A DNA stretch of 64,000 nt from Neobacillus mesonae (GCA_023715865.1 JAMBOW010000001.1:620001-684000); one strand, 5' to 3'; numbered from the stretch's first letter, positions 26,839-36,400 are shown. Numbers and translations: made by a program. Notes: generated from the letters alone by a model not told the origin.

Positions 26839-27855
26839 TCAACCCTGCACAGGGGTGTTCTTAATTTCATAGATTTTTTGGAACGTATGGACAAGTTTCG
26901 TCTTCTCGTCACCATCCTCTGTGTGGAGATACCACTCCACAAATCTGTACCCGAATACGAGAAGAATCATCTCGTAGACACAATGATCGGCAATAGGAGA
27001 TACATCCGCATACTCCGAAAAACCTTTATAATACGCGGGGACACATCGCTGGTAGTATTCGACCATGTGATCGACATCCGCTTCATCCGCAATCAGGCTT
27101 GCGAGATCCTCACCTAAATAGCCCCATCCTGATGTATCCCAGTCAATGAGCGCGATTTTCCCATCGGCATAGATCAAGTTGGTCACCCAGAAGTCCCGGT
27201 GGCATAGCACAAGGGGCAATTTTTCGATGCGGGCGAGTATCTCGTCTGCTTGTTCATCGATATCGATGAGCATTTGCCGCACGTGCTGAGGGAATTCGCA
27301 GTCCTCCGAGCGTATATAATTGTAGACGACCGGCCATGACCGATAATGCAGATACGTATTCTTCATGAGATCCGCATGGCTCAGGTTGGTCAGGCTCTTC
27401 AGCACAGTCGGCTGCTCCGTATACAACTTGCCTTGATAGCGTCCTAACTCCAGCGCAGCCTGTTCATACATGTCACCGGTCAAGTCTAAACCTGATACGC
27501 CATCAATATATTCCAGCCACAGTTGGAATTCATTTTCTTCGGCATTCATCTCGGCATGATAACATGTCGGCCAGTGGAAGGCATCTGAGAACGTTGCTCC
27601 CAAGTCAGACGCATAGAGATCATATTCCCGGCGCCATGAACCCGGATCGCCGTAACGCTCCCATTTCTTCTGGATTTTCAGCACGATACGGTAGGGAAAT
27701 TTTTCGCCATCCGCGGTTTCAGCGATCCCCGTTACAAGGCACACATTTCCCACAGTTCCTCCCTGTAACGGCGTGGATAGAAAGTCGGCTGAGATGATAT
27801 CCTTCTTGAAGTGTCGACCTAAGGCATAGATCAGCGTTTCGAATTTAATATTCAT
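26839..27855 (-). CDS. Aminoglycoside-phosphotransferase-family kinase
   Basis: 338 residues. The start at 27855 follows GGAGG and lies inside the end of the RsgA-like gene (11-base overlap), so the two are translationally coupled; the longer upstream frame is only an overlap. APH fold: nucleotide loop around QGGTVGNVCLV (~31-41), invariant Lys in RIVLKIQKK, catalytic LCHRDFWVTNLI (~217-228, Brenner motif H-x-D-x4-N) and LIDWDTSGWGYLGEDLA. The substrate is unknown (drug, sugar or amine). The leader attenuator upstream hints at induction by a translation inhibitor. Confidence 0.8.
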   Translation of the reverse strand: MNIKFETLIYALGRHFKKDIISADFLSTPLQGGTVGNVCLVTGIAETADGEKFPYRIVLKIQKKWERYGDPGSWRREYDLYASDLGATFSDAFHWPTCYHAEMNAEENEFQLWLEYIDGVSGLDLTGDMYEQAALELGRYQGKLYTEQPTVLKSLTNLSHADLMKNTYLHYRSWPVVYNYIRSEDCEFPQHVRQMLIDIDEQADEILARIEKLPLVLCHRDFWVTNLIYADGKIALIDWDTSGWGYLGEDLASLIADEADVDHMVEYYQRCVPAYYKGFSEYADVSPIADHCVYEMILLVFGYRFVEWYLHTEDGDEKTKLVHTFQKIYEIKNTPVQG

Positions 27856-28924
27856 TCTTCCAACCTCCGTTTTTCTTCGTTTGCTTGCTCCACATGGCCA
27901 TCGTTTTGTTTTTCGCCCTCTTGTTGATGAGGTAGCTCGTTTTATTCTGGACATACTTGTTCTCATGCTGCTGGGCAACATAATGCTCCCACCGTTCACG
28001 CGGCAACGAACCGTCAGCAAGCGCGGAGAGAACGGCACAGCCTGGCTCGGCCTGATGGCGGCAGTCCGTAAATCGACACTTACTGAACCATTCCTCCACA
28101 TCGGTAAAACTTGCACGTATGCCTTCACTAGCATCAAAAAGCCCAAGCTCACGCATACCCGGTGTATCGATGACCATTGTACCGGAGGGAAGCATAAACA
28201 GCTGACGGTGCGTTGTCGTATGCCGCCCTCGGCTATCACCTTCCCGGATCGCTTGAACCTTCATTACGTCCTGTTCTATCAACGCATTGAGTAGAGACGA
28301 TTTACCAACGCCGGACATGCCGAGAAAGACGACTGTTTTACCAGGCATCAAGTAGGGAGCGAGTTCACTTAGCCCTTGGCTTGTATGACTGCTGATTGCG
28401 TGAACCGGCACATCAGGAATACTTTGTGTGACATCTGCGAGCGGGAGATTATAGTCTTCAACGAGATCAGCTTTGGTCAGAATGACGATCGGCTGGCCAC
28501 CGCTCTGCCTGGTTTGTGTCAGGTAACGCATGATACGGGTAACGTTGAAATCCCAATTCAGAGAAGAGAGGATAAACACATAGTCAAAGTTAGTTGCAAC
28601 GACTTGTTCCAGCACGGTTTTGGCATAGCCTGCGGCGTGCCCTGAGTAATCCGAACGTGAGAACTTGGAGCGGCGGGGAAGTACGGAAACGATGAGAGAA
28701 TCTCCACTCTCATTGTTGCGCAGCAAGACAAAATCACCGACGCACGGAAAGTCTACGCGCGTTTCCGAGCTGTGATAGAACGTACCTTTGAGTACTGCCG
28801 TTACTTCTCCGCGCTCGGTCATGACAGTGAAGCGCTCACGCCGAAGCTCCGTCACCCTGCCGGGCAATAATCCGTCAGGAATTGCTTCTATTTCTGTGTA
28901 GCCATAAGTTTTCAAATCCATCAT
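27845..28924 (-). CDS. rsgA: RsgA-like ribosome-small-subunit GTPase (paralogue)
   Basis: 359 residues. N-terminal OB-fold, then a circularly permuted GTPase: G4 ILTKADL (~148-154), G1 GMSGVGKSSLL (~202-212), G3 IDTPGMREL (~252-260). The zinc knuckle has Cys283, Cys288, His290 and Cys296 (CRFTDCRHQAEPGC). RsgA matures the 30S subunit. This copy is unusual in sharing an operon with a phosphotransferase and in having a leader peptide/attenuator, so it is probably an accessory copy. The start at 28924 or 28921 follows AAAGGAG. Confidence 0.85.
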   Translation of the reverse strand: MMDLKTYGYTEIEAIPDGLLPGRVTELRRERFTVMTERGEVTAVLKGTFYHSSETRVDFPCVGDFVLLRNNESGDSLIVSVLPRRSKFSRSDYSGHAAGYAKTVLEQVVATNFDYVFILSSLNWDFNVTRIMRYLTQTRQSGGQPIVILTKADLVEDYNLPLADVTQSIPDVPVHAISSHTSQGLSELAPYLMPGKTVVFLGMSGVGKSSLLNALIEQDVMKVQAIREGDSRGRHTTTHRQLFMLPSGTMVIDTPGMRELGLFDASEGIRASFTDVEEWFSKCRFTDCRHQAEPGCAVLSALADGSLPRERWEHYVAQQHENKYVQNKTSYLINKRAKNKTMAMWSKQTKKNGGWKNEY

Positions 28925-28941
28925 GTTTTTTGTTAGCTCCT

Positions 28942-29040
28942 TTAATGTTGTTTTTTGGACGCAAAAATGCCACGCACAAGCAGCCTCGAAAGAAGCTGCT
29001 GTTGCGTGGCATCAGGACGCAAAAAAGATACGACCTTCAT
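28942..29040 (-). CDS. 32-residue leader peptide of the rsgA-aph operon
   Basis: ATG at 29040 with TAGGA upstream. The product is MKVVSFLRPDATQQQLLSRL followed by LVRGIFASKKQH, then TAA at 28942-28944. The stop codon is immediately followed by the AAAGGAG of the GTPase gene. The frame runs through a strong terminator-like hairpin, the classic layout of an attenuator sensing translation. No homologue known to me. Confidence 0.6.
   Translation of the reverse strand: MKVVSFLRPDATQQQLLSRLLVRGIFASKKQH
28967..29012 (-). promoter_or_regulatory. Attenuator/terminator hairpin in the leader
   Basis: ATGCCACGCA-CA-AGCAGC pairs exactly with GCTGCT-GT-TGCGTGGCAT around a 10-base loop. Read on the minus strand it is followed by TTTTTGCG. 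Direct repeats GGACGCAAAAA flank it (28957-28967 and 29015-29025). A ribosome in the leader ORF would melt the stem. Confidence 0.65.
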
Positions 29041-29583
29041 CGTATCCTACAAACAGCAATATTCACGAAAGGTTACTTAGGATGGCATACCAAATAATAC
29101 GGTCGTTTACCGTTTTTTAGCGTATGCCAGCTATTCAGTTTTAAGACCAAACCACCATATAAGTAGCTGCCATTCAAACACATCTCCTTTCGTGTCAGGA
29201 ACTCGCTTATCACTAAGCTTTCTATAAAATAACCTTTTATGGGAAAATAATCAATACTGAATAAGGTGAACTACTTATAGTTCTATTTGAAGAATGTAGC
29301 AGAAAAGTTAAACATTTTGCTAGATTGAACCATCTAAATTTGTGAGAGTATCGATCGATATTCTCATGTATATTCACGTTAGTTTTGTAAAGCCTCAGTC
29401 TGCACATATGATCTCCGAGGTCAACTTTCATAACTGAATTTTTGAGAGAATAACTAAAAGAGAACTATACCAATTAAATGGTTGAAGATGTGGTAAAATT
29501 CAGGGGGAATTTACAACTGTGATTAGCATTATAGGGAGATTATGAATTGATAGTGACCCCAACGGATAATCCTGTGTAATGTT

Positions 29584-29668
29584 CATTTAACTAACGGATA
29601 CATGTAGCTAAACCAGTCAATCATTGAGATCTGCAATTTCCTATATCACACCAAACGGGCAGTTTAGC
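29584..29668 (+). repeat. Decayed box pair
   Basis: TTTAACTAACGGATACATG (L-box like) and CCAAACGGGCAGTTTAG (R-box like) frame 85 bp without the usual hairpin. From 29097 to 29120 there is a weak ACGGT/ACCGT-T6 hairpin; the remaining gene-free DNA up to 29723 is featureless. Confidence 0.45.
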
Positions 29669-29723
29669 ACCGAGGATATATGGAGTAAATTCAACGGGAG
29701 TACCCGAAAATTGGAGGAAGGCT

Positions 29724-30725
29724 ATGAGTGAATTATTTATGATAGCGTCTGAAAATGAAATAAAGAAAACAATTACGCAGTCGAAGCTGGTAGCTTTGGA
29801 GGCACTGAAAAATTACGATTTGGAATGGGAGCACATACGTTTTATCCAATTGTCGGATACATGCACTTTTCAAATTGATACAAGTAAGGATGGATCATTT
29901 TTACTTCGTATTCATTCAGGAATAAGTGAAAAAGAAATCATATCTGAGATCGATTGGCTTGATCATTTGAATAGAATGACCGATGTTACCCTTCCAAAGG
30001 GAATATTAGACTGTAACGGTTTTAAGACTCAAAGAATTGAATTAAAGGACGGTTCCTATAGTCATGCTTCATTGATGCGTTGGGTAGAGGGAAAACACGC
30101 TAGCGGAGGACTATCTGATGATCAAGTATTTAAAGAGGGGATTCTCTTAGCAAAACTCCATAAATCATCACAGGAATTTGAAATAACGCCAAATTTCGTG
30201 CGTCCCCATTGGGGTGAGCATAGCTTTAGACAAGCTATGAGCCGTTTGACTAAATATTATGATCGATTCCTGACAGATACAGAATTCCAATTGTACCAAT
30301 CAGCAGCTGAAAGGATACTCTCTTGGATTTCTGAGCTTCAAAGAGATGACAGTAGTTACGGATTAATTCATGGAGATCTGCACCAAGGAAACATTATTTT
30401 TCATGATGGTGAACCCCGTCCAATCGATTTTGGAAGATGTGGGTTTGGATATTTCCTTTATGATATAGCACATACAATTTTAGGACTGTATCCAATGCAA
30501 AGGGAATTAGTAATCAAGGGCTACGAGACCATTATGATTTTAGAAGCTGACTGGCTCTCGTTGTTGGAAAGTTTTACTGTGATGGTCATGATCGAAAATT
30601 ATTGTCATCATGCCCCTGACCCGAGAGAAACAGAAGGACTTAAGAAAGAGCAGCCATATGCACAAGCTATAATAAGTAATTATTTAAAAGGTAACCCTTT
30701 TCTATTTAACACTTTAGAATTATAA
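29724..30725 (+). CDS. Phosphotransferase (APH/homoserine-kinase-like)
   Basis: 333 residues, start after GGAGGAAGG. Catalytic loop LIHGDLHQGNIIF (~214-226) and the metal-binding IDFGRCGFGYFLYDIAHT (~234-251) are intact. The SHASLMRWVEGKHA hinge is typical of the APH/ChoK group. Close to SrkA/YihE-like or type II homoserine-kinase-like enzymes; substrate unknown. It converges on a truncated deacetylase and overlaps it by 6 bases. Confidence 0.8.
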   Translation: MSELFMIASENEIKKTITQSKLVALEALKNYDLEWEHIRFIQLSDTCTFQIDTSKDGSFLLRIHSGISEKEIISEIDWLDHLNRMTDVTLPKGILDCNGFKTQRIELKDGSYSHASLMRWVEGKHASGGLSDDQVFKEGILLAKLHKSSQEFEITPNFVRPHWGEHSFRQAMSRLTKYYDRFLTDTEFQLYQSAAERILSWISELQRDDSSYGLIHGDLHQGNIIFHDGEPRPIDFGRCGFGYFLYDIAHTILGLYPMQRELVIKGYETIMILEADWLSLLESFTVMVMIENYCHHAPDPRETEGLKKEQPYAQAIISNYLKGNPFLFNTLEL

Positions 30726-31409
30726 TCGACAAGATCTTTTTTTAGACGTTTTGAAGAGCCTAACCGCTTTTAGTGTCATTGAGTTGTATTTGCCGGCGGG
30801 ATAGCTCACAGCAATGAATGGTTCATGATTTAGGTTTTCGATTATCAATTTAGACCGTGCCAGTTCACGCACCTGCGCTTCGTAAGACAAGGTTCTCAAA
30901 TCCACATGATGCTCCGTATGGCTTTGAAAATCGAAGTTTGCCGACTTCATGGCATTCATTTGCGAAGTTCGCAAATGGTTTGGTGTGTTGATCGTTTTTG
31001 TCACCAAAAACACTGTGGCTTTGAAATCATACCTACGCAGGATTGGATATGCTTGCTTAAACACATCTTCATAACTGTCATCGAATGTAATCACGAAAGG
31101 ACGGGATACTTGACTACGCCCCGTCGCAAGGAGATTAGACAGCTCTCGCATTGTAATGCTTTCGTATCCGTTGTTTTTGAGCCAACGCATTTGCTTATCA
31201 AACTCCGCGGGATCAATAACCAAATTAGATTTCCCTTTTGGCTGAATCGAATGGTACATCAGTACCGGAATTGAAGAAGGAGTAAAAACCTTATCGTCTT
31301 CAGCTGTCATTTGTACCGCCACTGTCCGCGTTGGTTTTGATTGATTTGAGTATAAAACGACAACGATAAACATGTAGATACATAAGGTGTAATATGTATA
31401 TTTTCTCAT
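30720..31409 (-). CDS. Polysaccharide deacetylase (NodB domain), C-terminally truncated
   Basis: 229 residues with an N-terminal signal/anchor helix (YTYYTLCIYMFIVVVLYSN). NodB motifs: IPVLMYHSI, FVITFDDSYEDVF (motif 1 with catalytic Asp) and FDFQSHTEHHVDL (motif 2, metal His residues); VSYPAGKYN is motif 3. After that the sequence turns into KTSKKRSCRL and stops. The last part of the domain (motifs 4-5) is missing, and the end overlaps the neighbouring kinase gene. Activity is doubtful. Confidence 0.75.
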   Translation of the reverse strand: MRKYTYYTLCIYMFIVVVLYSNQSKPTRTVAVQMTAEDDKVFTPSSIPVLMYHSIQPKGKSNLVIDPAEFDKQMRWLKNNGYESITMRELSNLLATGRSQVSRPFVITFDDSYEDVFKQAYPILRRYDFKATVFLVTKTINTPNHLRTSQMNAMKSANFDFQSHTEHHVDLRTLSYEAQVRELARSKLIIENLNHEPFIAVSYPAGKYNSMTLKAVRLFKTSKKRSCRL

Positions 31410-31533
31410 GTGGATAGTTTCTCCATGGGATGTTTATTTATCCAAGGGAAATGGGTTAAATGAGCCGCCCAAGGCAGAGGATTTGATCCACACGCATAGG
31501 AATGAGTATCCAATGGTCATAGATGTTGATTAG

Positions 31534-31690
31534 ATGTCAGATGACAAGAACACAAATACTCTAAGAGTCTCATAAAATGGGGCTCTTTTGTTTGAAGAAT
31601 ATAAGTTCTAAGAGTAGCTCATTGACAAGAACTTGGCTACTTGGCCGATTAGGTAATTATCATAATATATTTTTATTCCATATCATTAAT
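31534..31690 (+). repeat. Dispersed repeat, kind B, R-box absent
   Basis: AGATGACAAGAACACAAATAC, hairpin AGAGTCTCATAAAATGGGGCTCTTTTG, then ATTGACAAGAACTTGGCTAC and TTGGCCGATTAGGTAATTATC as in the copy at 5886. The downstream R-box has been lost. Confidence 0.7.
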
Positions 31691-31894
31691 GTTCTATCAA
31701 CTGTTAGTAATTCTACAATTTTGTTACTAAGGCTTTTAGAGTTAAAAGGATACTGTGGGCTAAAGTTCAATACATTCAATTAATCCGAAGTGAAAATTCG
31801 AAAGTTTCGTGCAAAATGGGAGGGTGTCTAGTATACGATAGGAAGTGGAACAGAGGAAGAGGATCAGTAATAATTTCGGTGAGGGGGAACAGCG

Positions 31895-32116
31895 ATGAAT
31901 GAATTTCAGATTATCGACGATAAGCGTGTACAGTTTGATTTTGAAGTGGACTTTAGCAATGGAGGGGGAATTCAAGGTCAAGGTTTCCGACTCGACATCG
32001 ATGACGACGATATATCGGAAGATGAATTGGCAAATTACATCATTAAAGATCTGCGATTGCTCATGGTGGGGAAGGTACGAATTCTAAATAAAAAAATCAT
32101 CCTTGAACGTCATTAG
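31895..32116 (+). CDS. Small acidic protein, unknown
   Basis: 73 residues; the ATG follows GTGAGGGGG. Rich in Asp/Glu (RLDIDDDDISEDELANYI) with a basic end (KVRILNKKIILERH). No domain recognised. It lies 12 bases before the broken cyclase gene on the same strand, so the two were probably co-transcribed. Confidence 0.5.
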   Translation: MNEFQIIDDKRVQFDFEVDFSNGGGIQGQGFRLDIDDDDISEDELANYIIKDLRLLMVGKVRILNKKIILERH

Positions 32117-32128
32117 CGCAAATCCATC

Positions 32129-32808
32129 ATGACAAGCAATAAAGGAAATCAATCGACACTTATTGACCTCAGTCATTTGATCATAAGCGGCATGGAAACC
32201 TATCCAGGCTTTCCCACCCCTCAGGTTTCCGATTATCTGACCTATGAGGAATCTGAAGATCTTTATGCCCCCGGTGTAACATTTCATATTGGCCGAGTCA
32301 ACATGGTGGCAAATACAGGAACTGCCGTTGACAGTCCTGCTCACCGGTATGCTGGAAAACCAGATATTGCTGAGATGCCTCTCGAATCGGTCGCTGACCT
32401 TGACGGAGTTGTCATCCGGCTTGAAGGTATGAAGGGGGCTGCCGTCACTAAGCATGCCATAACCCCGTACAATATTTTTGCCGAGCTGTGCTTATCGAAA
32501 CCGGACATGCGAAATTGTGGGGAACGTCAGAGTATTTTAAAGGATACCCATATCTTACCCGCGAAGCTGCGAAATACCTCTGTGACGAAGGCGCTAGCCT
32601 CGTTGCCATCGATAGCCTGAATATCGACGACGCACGAGACCTGCTTCGCCCCGCTCATTCCATCCTTCTTGAAGCAGGAATTCCCATAGTGGAGAATCTC
32701 TGTAATTTGGAAAAGCTTCCGAGCGAAGGATTTCGATTTTCAGCAGTTCCGATGAAGCTCCAAGGCATGAGTGCTTTTCCTGTCCGAGCATGGGCCAGGC
32801 TTGTCTGA
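32129..32808 (+). pseudogene. Cyclase / kynurenine-formamidase-like protein, frameshifted
   Basis: The first frame reads IDLSHLIISGMETYPGFP, VNMVANTGTAVDSPAHR (metal-binding H-motif region) and LDGVVIRLEG. Near 32480 one base is lost and the family sequence continues in the next frame as VLIETGHAKLWGTSEYF ... LVAIDSLNID ... HSILLEAGIPIVENLCNL. The intact form would have ~225 residues, the usual length. The regulator next to it is also broken. Confidence 0.75.
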
Positions 32809-32843
32809 AGCAGGAATTAAAATGAATTACCTAGAAGAAGAAT

Positions 32844-33728
32844 CTATTGGGAAAAGAACTTATTAATTTCGTGAATAAATGCTTGAACGGCCGGAGATCT
32901 CCACTTTCGCTTATTCCAAGCTACTTGAGTAAATAGACTAGGATTAGAAAATTCGAAATCTAATGCAACTAACCGGCCGTCTGACTGTTCTGCAAGAACA
33001 GCCATTTCCGGAAGAACTGCAATTCCCAACCTATTGATCGCACACTGCTTGATAGCTTCAATGCTGGGAAGAACCATTCGTTTGGAAACGGAGCAGAGGC
33101 CTGCTTCAGCCATCGATTGCTCAAACACTTTACGATATCTGCAGGTGGGTGCGGTTAAGATGAAGGTTTCCTGTTCAAGAGCGACTAGGTTCATACCGGA
33201 CTGCACCAACGCATGATCGGGATGTGCATACAGAAACACCCTTTCCTGAAGTAACGGCATAGCAACCAAACTGTTAGAATGTATACGAACATCAGTAATA
33301 ATTGCTAAATCGAGATCTTCCTTTAAAGCGCGGTGTAGTTCCGAATATTCGCTTGCTTTCAATTGAACCTCAACTTCCGGGTGTAGATCATGAAACTGCT
33401 TTAACATAACCGGAAGCCGGTAGATAGATAAGCTTTCCATAATCCCAACTTTAATGATCTCGGATGACAGGTTTTTCTCCGAAACTGCACTTCTGGCTTC
33501 ATTCATCAAGCTTAGCATTTGATAGGCGTAAGGAAGAAGCCTCTCACCGGGCCCAGTAAGCCCCACGCTTCTTCCATTTCGTTAAAACAGTGGGACCCCG
33601 ATATCTTTTTCCAGTTGCTGAATATGCGCGGTAACGCTGGATGGAGCGTAATTCAGAATTTCTGCCGCTTTCTGAAAGCTTAATTCTTGTGCTGCTGTGC
33701 TAAAAGTTTCGAGGTATTTAATGTTCAT
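32844..33728 (-). pseudogene. LysR family regulator with in-frame stop
   Basis: From ATG 33728: MNIKYLETFSTAAQELSFQK, AAEILNYAPSSVTAHIQQLE, then VPLF and TAA at codon 49 (plus-strand bases 33582-33584), where the family has Glu (PLFERNGR). The same frame continues RNGRSVGLTGPGERLLPYAYQ and the full effector domain to residue ~294. A single GAA to TAA change explains it. It sits convergent to the broken cyclase gene, its likely target. Confidence 0.85.
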
Positions 33729-33907
33729 CTGTTATTCCCCCGACATCATCTCTAAAGATGGATTATATTTAATTATCATATTATAACTTACATAGAGTCT
33801 ATCTCATCGTCAAACATCAAAGAATCTCCATTTGCCAGATGGGGGTAGAAGTGTGATTGAATATGAGGGCTTTCCCTCATATCAGAAACCTTCCAGAAGA
33901 AAAGAAT

Positions 33908-33998
33908 AAGCTAACGTGGACGTTAGTTCAAAAAAGCAAGGAGCAGTTCGCCGGTTGGCAGCTGCTTTATTTTTGTTAAGCTAACGGGCAGGTTAGTA
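33908..33998 (+). repeat. Dispersed repeat, kind A, complete
   Basis: L-box AGCTAACGTGGACGTTAGTT, hairpin GGAGCAGTTCGCCGG / TTGGCAGCTGC with TTTATTTTTG, R-box AAGCTAACGGGCAGGTTAG followed by TATGAT. One of the best-preserved copies. 33729-33907 upstream holds no gene. Confidence 0.85.
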
Positions 33999-34170
33999 TG
34001 ATGAAAATTGACTATGGTTTGTATCGAAGGGGTACAGAATATTTCACAAAACAACGAACTTTACACATATCATTTATGAAATATCTACAAAAAGAGTAAC
34101 TATTCACATAGATTTTACGTCTTAATACTTGGGTACATTAAAGCATAAAATTACCAGGAGGTTAATCCAT

Positions 34171-35022
34171 ATGAAGTGGAAAACTTTACTTATTTTCATT
34201 GCCTTATTCTTTGTAGCGTCGGCGGTACAAGCTGCCACACCTATATCTCTAGTTATTAATGGAAATACAGTTAAGACAGACAGTGCTCCTTTTATTCAGA
34301 AAGGTACGACTTATGTTCCTTTGAGGAGTATTGAACAGATCGAAGGAATTACTATAAAAAGTTGGAACAACAACACTAAAACACTTGTAATTGCTGACCC
34401 TACTCAGCAAATGACGTTTCGTATAAGTGATCAAAAACAACCAGGATCGCCACTAATGAAAAATAATCGAGTAATGGTTCCTATTCGTTTTATTGCAGAA
34501 TACTTCAATAGTGATATAGCTTGGAATTCAAATACAAAAGCTGTCCATGTAGCAAAGATAAATGAGAAGACAAAAGCAAATTTGACTTCAGCAGACTTAA
34601 CTACAGCTCGTGTTGCTTCGATAACTATTCCGAAAATCTCTACTCTAAAAGAACTTACTTCAGGAGAAAGCAGTGCCGGTTCCTTTCAGTTGCTTTTCCC
34701 TGAAGGACAATCAGATTCATTCTTTACAGTAGAAAACGGACTTATCAATCATTACGAGGTTAAATCAAATTCAGCTTGGCTTACATGGAGTGGAAAAATA
34801 GGTGGAAGTAAAAATAAAGTTTCGTTTATTCCGAACACTGGCATATTCAGTGAAGTGGGGCAGCGCCCTATAATCAATGACCGATTATTTTTCTATAATG
34901 TTTCTGCACATTCAGGGCAGTCCCAGTATGGATACATCTCCACTGATGGAAAAGAGACGGTACTTGGAAGTAATGAAATGAATAGCTTAATTGATTTATA
35001 TCCAATCGTGGAAGAAAATTAA
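34171..35022 (+). CDS. Secreted copper-amine-oxidase-N domain protein
   Basis: 283 residues; start at 34171 after AGGAGG. Signal peptide MKWKTLLIFIALFFVASAVQA with an AxA-type cleavage site. The Cu_amine_oxidN1 pattern follows: VINGNTVKTDSAPFIQKGTTYVPLRSI (in pieces) and a second NNRVMVPIRFIAEYF/DIAWNSNTKAVHV unit. These domains are very common in Paenibacillus surface proteins and do not imply oxidase activity. The C-terminal ~130 residues are unassigned. Confidence 0.75.
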   Translation: MKWKTLLIFIALFFVASAVQAATPISLVINGNTVKTDSAPFIQKGTTYVPLRSIEQIEGITIKSWNNNTKTLVIADPTQQMTFRISDQKQPGSPLMKNNRVMVPIRFIAEYFNSDIAWNSNTKAVHVAKINEKTKANLTSADLTTARVASITIPKISTLKELTSGESSAGSFQLLFPEGQSDSFFTVENGLINHYEVKSNSAWLTWSGKIGGSKNKVSFIPNTGIFSEVGQRPIINDRLFFYNVSAHSGQSQYGYISTDGKETVLGSNEMNSLIDLYPIVEEN

Positions 35023-35099
35023 AATAGTTTAGTTTAAATTGAGTGTACGGTATGATTCCTGTCGAGAGACAAGATTATTTCTGAATGTACCTGGATTCA

Positions 35100-35650
35100 G
35101 GATTCTTGCCAACATTCCGTTTAAAGGCCAAGTATTAAACCAGATTAGCGCTTTTTGTTTGAAAATAGCTCGGAAATAATCCGCAACCACGTAATAAAAA
35201 TCCCGGACCCGAATGTTACTATAGGAAAAAAATGCAAGGTATTTCCGGTCGAATTCGTAATGAGAGCCTATCTTACTGGCTCGACTGATACCTCAGCTTG
35301 GCTCCAATACTCACAAGGTATCCAAGGCATGTGTGGCAACATCCTACCCGATGGAATGAAGAGAAATCAGAAGTTTGAGAAACCGATCCTGACTCCTTCA
35401 AAGAAATCAGCATTACATGACGAATCGGTTTCGGCTACCCATATCGTTGACGAAGGCCTAATTGACAAGAGACTTGGGAGTATTTCATAAAGATGAAATC
35501 CTGCCGTCCGCACCTGATGACCTTGTCATCGAACTGTCGCATCGTTATATCCGCCTCTTCGAAATGATCACCGGCAAGGAATTTGCCGTCGACGGCACGC
35601 ATTCTGTAAAGAAGCAGCTTCAAAAGAACATAATTGCTTATCTAATCTAA
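35100..35650 (+). pseudogene. purC: SAICAR synthase (purC, eukaryote-like type), decayed
   Basis: Three pieces in alternating frames: ILANIPFKGQVLNQ (35102 on), then HVIKIPDPNVTIGKKCKVFP, VMRAYLTGSTDTS, MCGNILPDGMKRNQKF (35155-35490), then HKDEILPSAPDDLVIELSHR, YIRLFEMITGKEF to 35650. They match the long PurC form resembling yeast Ade1. The N-terminus and ~80 residues between pieces two and three are missing. Not functional. Confidence 0.8.
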
Positions 35651-35721
35651 GCGACATTAACTAGACAGGTGTTATTTGAATGCGCTCATGGTTGGCGCAG
35701 CTGACAAAGGAGAGCGAACAA

Positions 35722-36363
35722 ATGAAAAAGTACATACTCTTCGATCATGATGGTGTTCTGGTTGATACTGAATTCTGGTATTACAAAGCGGGAGAACGCG
35801 CTCTGGCTGACATTGGATTTACCTTGGATAAAGATCAATACCTCCGCGACATGACCCAGTCATTGGGCACTTGGGCCCAAGCAAAGGCGGCAGGTATTGA
35901 TGAACTGACCATCAGCAAGCAGCGTGAGGCCCGTAACGCCTATTATCAGGAATATCTAAGAACAGAAACCATAGAAATTGAGGGCGTAGTTGAAACTCTA
36001 GCCGAACTGTCAAAGTACGTACGCATGGCCATCGTGACGACTGCAAAACGTGCGGATTTTCAGCTTATTCATGAAAATCGCCAGATTACACAATTCATGG
36101 AATTCGTCCTTGTTCGCGAAGACTACGAGCACACCAAGCCGCACCCGGAACCATACTTGACCGGCCTAAAGCGCTTCGGAGTTACCAAAGGAGAGACTCT
36201 GGTTGTAGAGGATTCAAACAGAGGGTTGAACTCAGCCGTGGCGGCTGGTATCGACTGTGCGATTGTCCATAACGACTTCACAAAAACACATGACTTCTCA
36301 CAGGCCAGCTATCGAATCAAGACTCTGATTGAACTAAAGGACATTATCCTGAATGTAACCTGA
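35722..36363 (+). CDS. HAD-superfamily phosphatase
   Basis: 213 residues; start at 35722 after AAAGGAG. Motif I FDHDGVLVDTE (nucleophile Asp8, acid/base Asp10), motif II MAIVTTAKR, motif III Lys in HTKPHPEPYLTGLKRFG, motif IV VVEDSNRGLNSAVAAGI. The cap type fits phosphoglycolate phosphatase/beta-phosphoglucomutase-like hydrolases. It follows the purC remnant by 71 bases. Substrate unknown. Confidence 0.85.
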   Translation: MKKYILFDHDGVLVDTEFWYYKAGERALADIGFTLDKDQYLRDMTQSLGTWAQAKAAGIDELTISKQREARNAYYQEYLRTETIEIEGVVETLAELSKYVRMAIVTTAKRADFQLIHENRQITQFMEFVLVREDYEHTKPHPEPYLTGLKRFGVTKGETLVVEDSNRGLNSAVAAGIDCAIVHNDFTKTHDFSQASYRIKTLIELKDIILNVT

Positions 36364-36400
36364 GAAAGCAATCGCCAGCGTGTCCCGTACTCGACTGGAT

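Noticed and set aside
26839..28239. 466-residue reading of the phosphotransferase frame
   Set aside because: Its first ~128 codons overlap the RsgA-like gene in another frame; the ATG at 27855 has a proper GGAGG and matches the APH family start.
31577..31783. 68-residue plus-strand frame
   Set aside because: Lies in a kind B repeat; no RBS or protein-like composition.
32084..32455. Minus-strand frame opposite the cyclase gene
   Set aside because: Shadow of a recognisable plus-strand family sequence.
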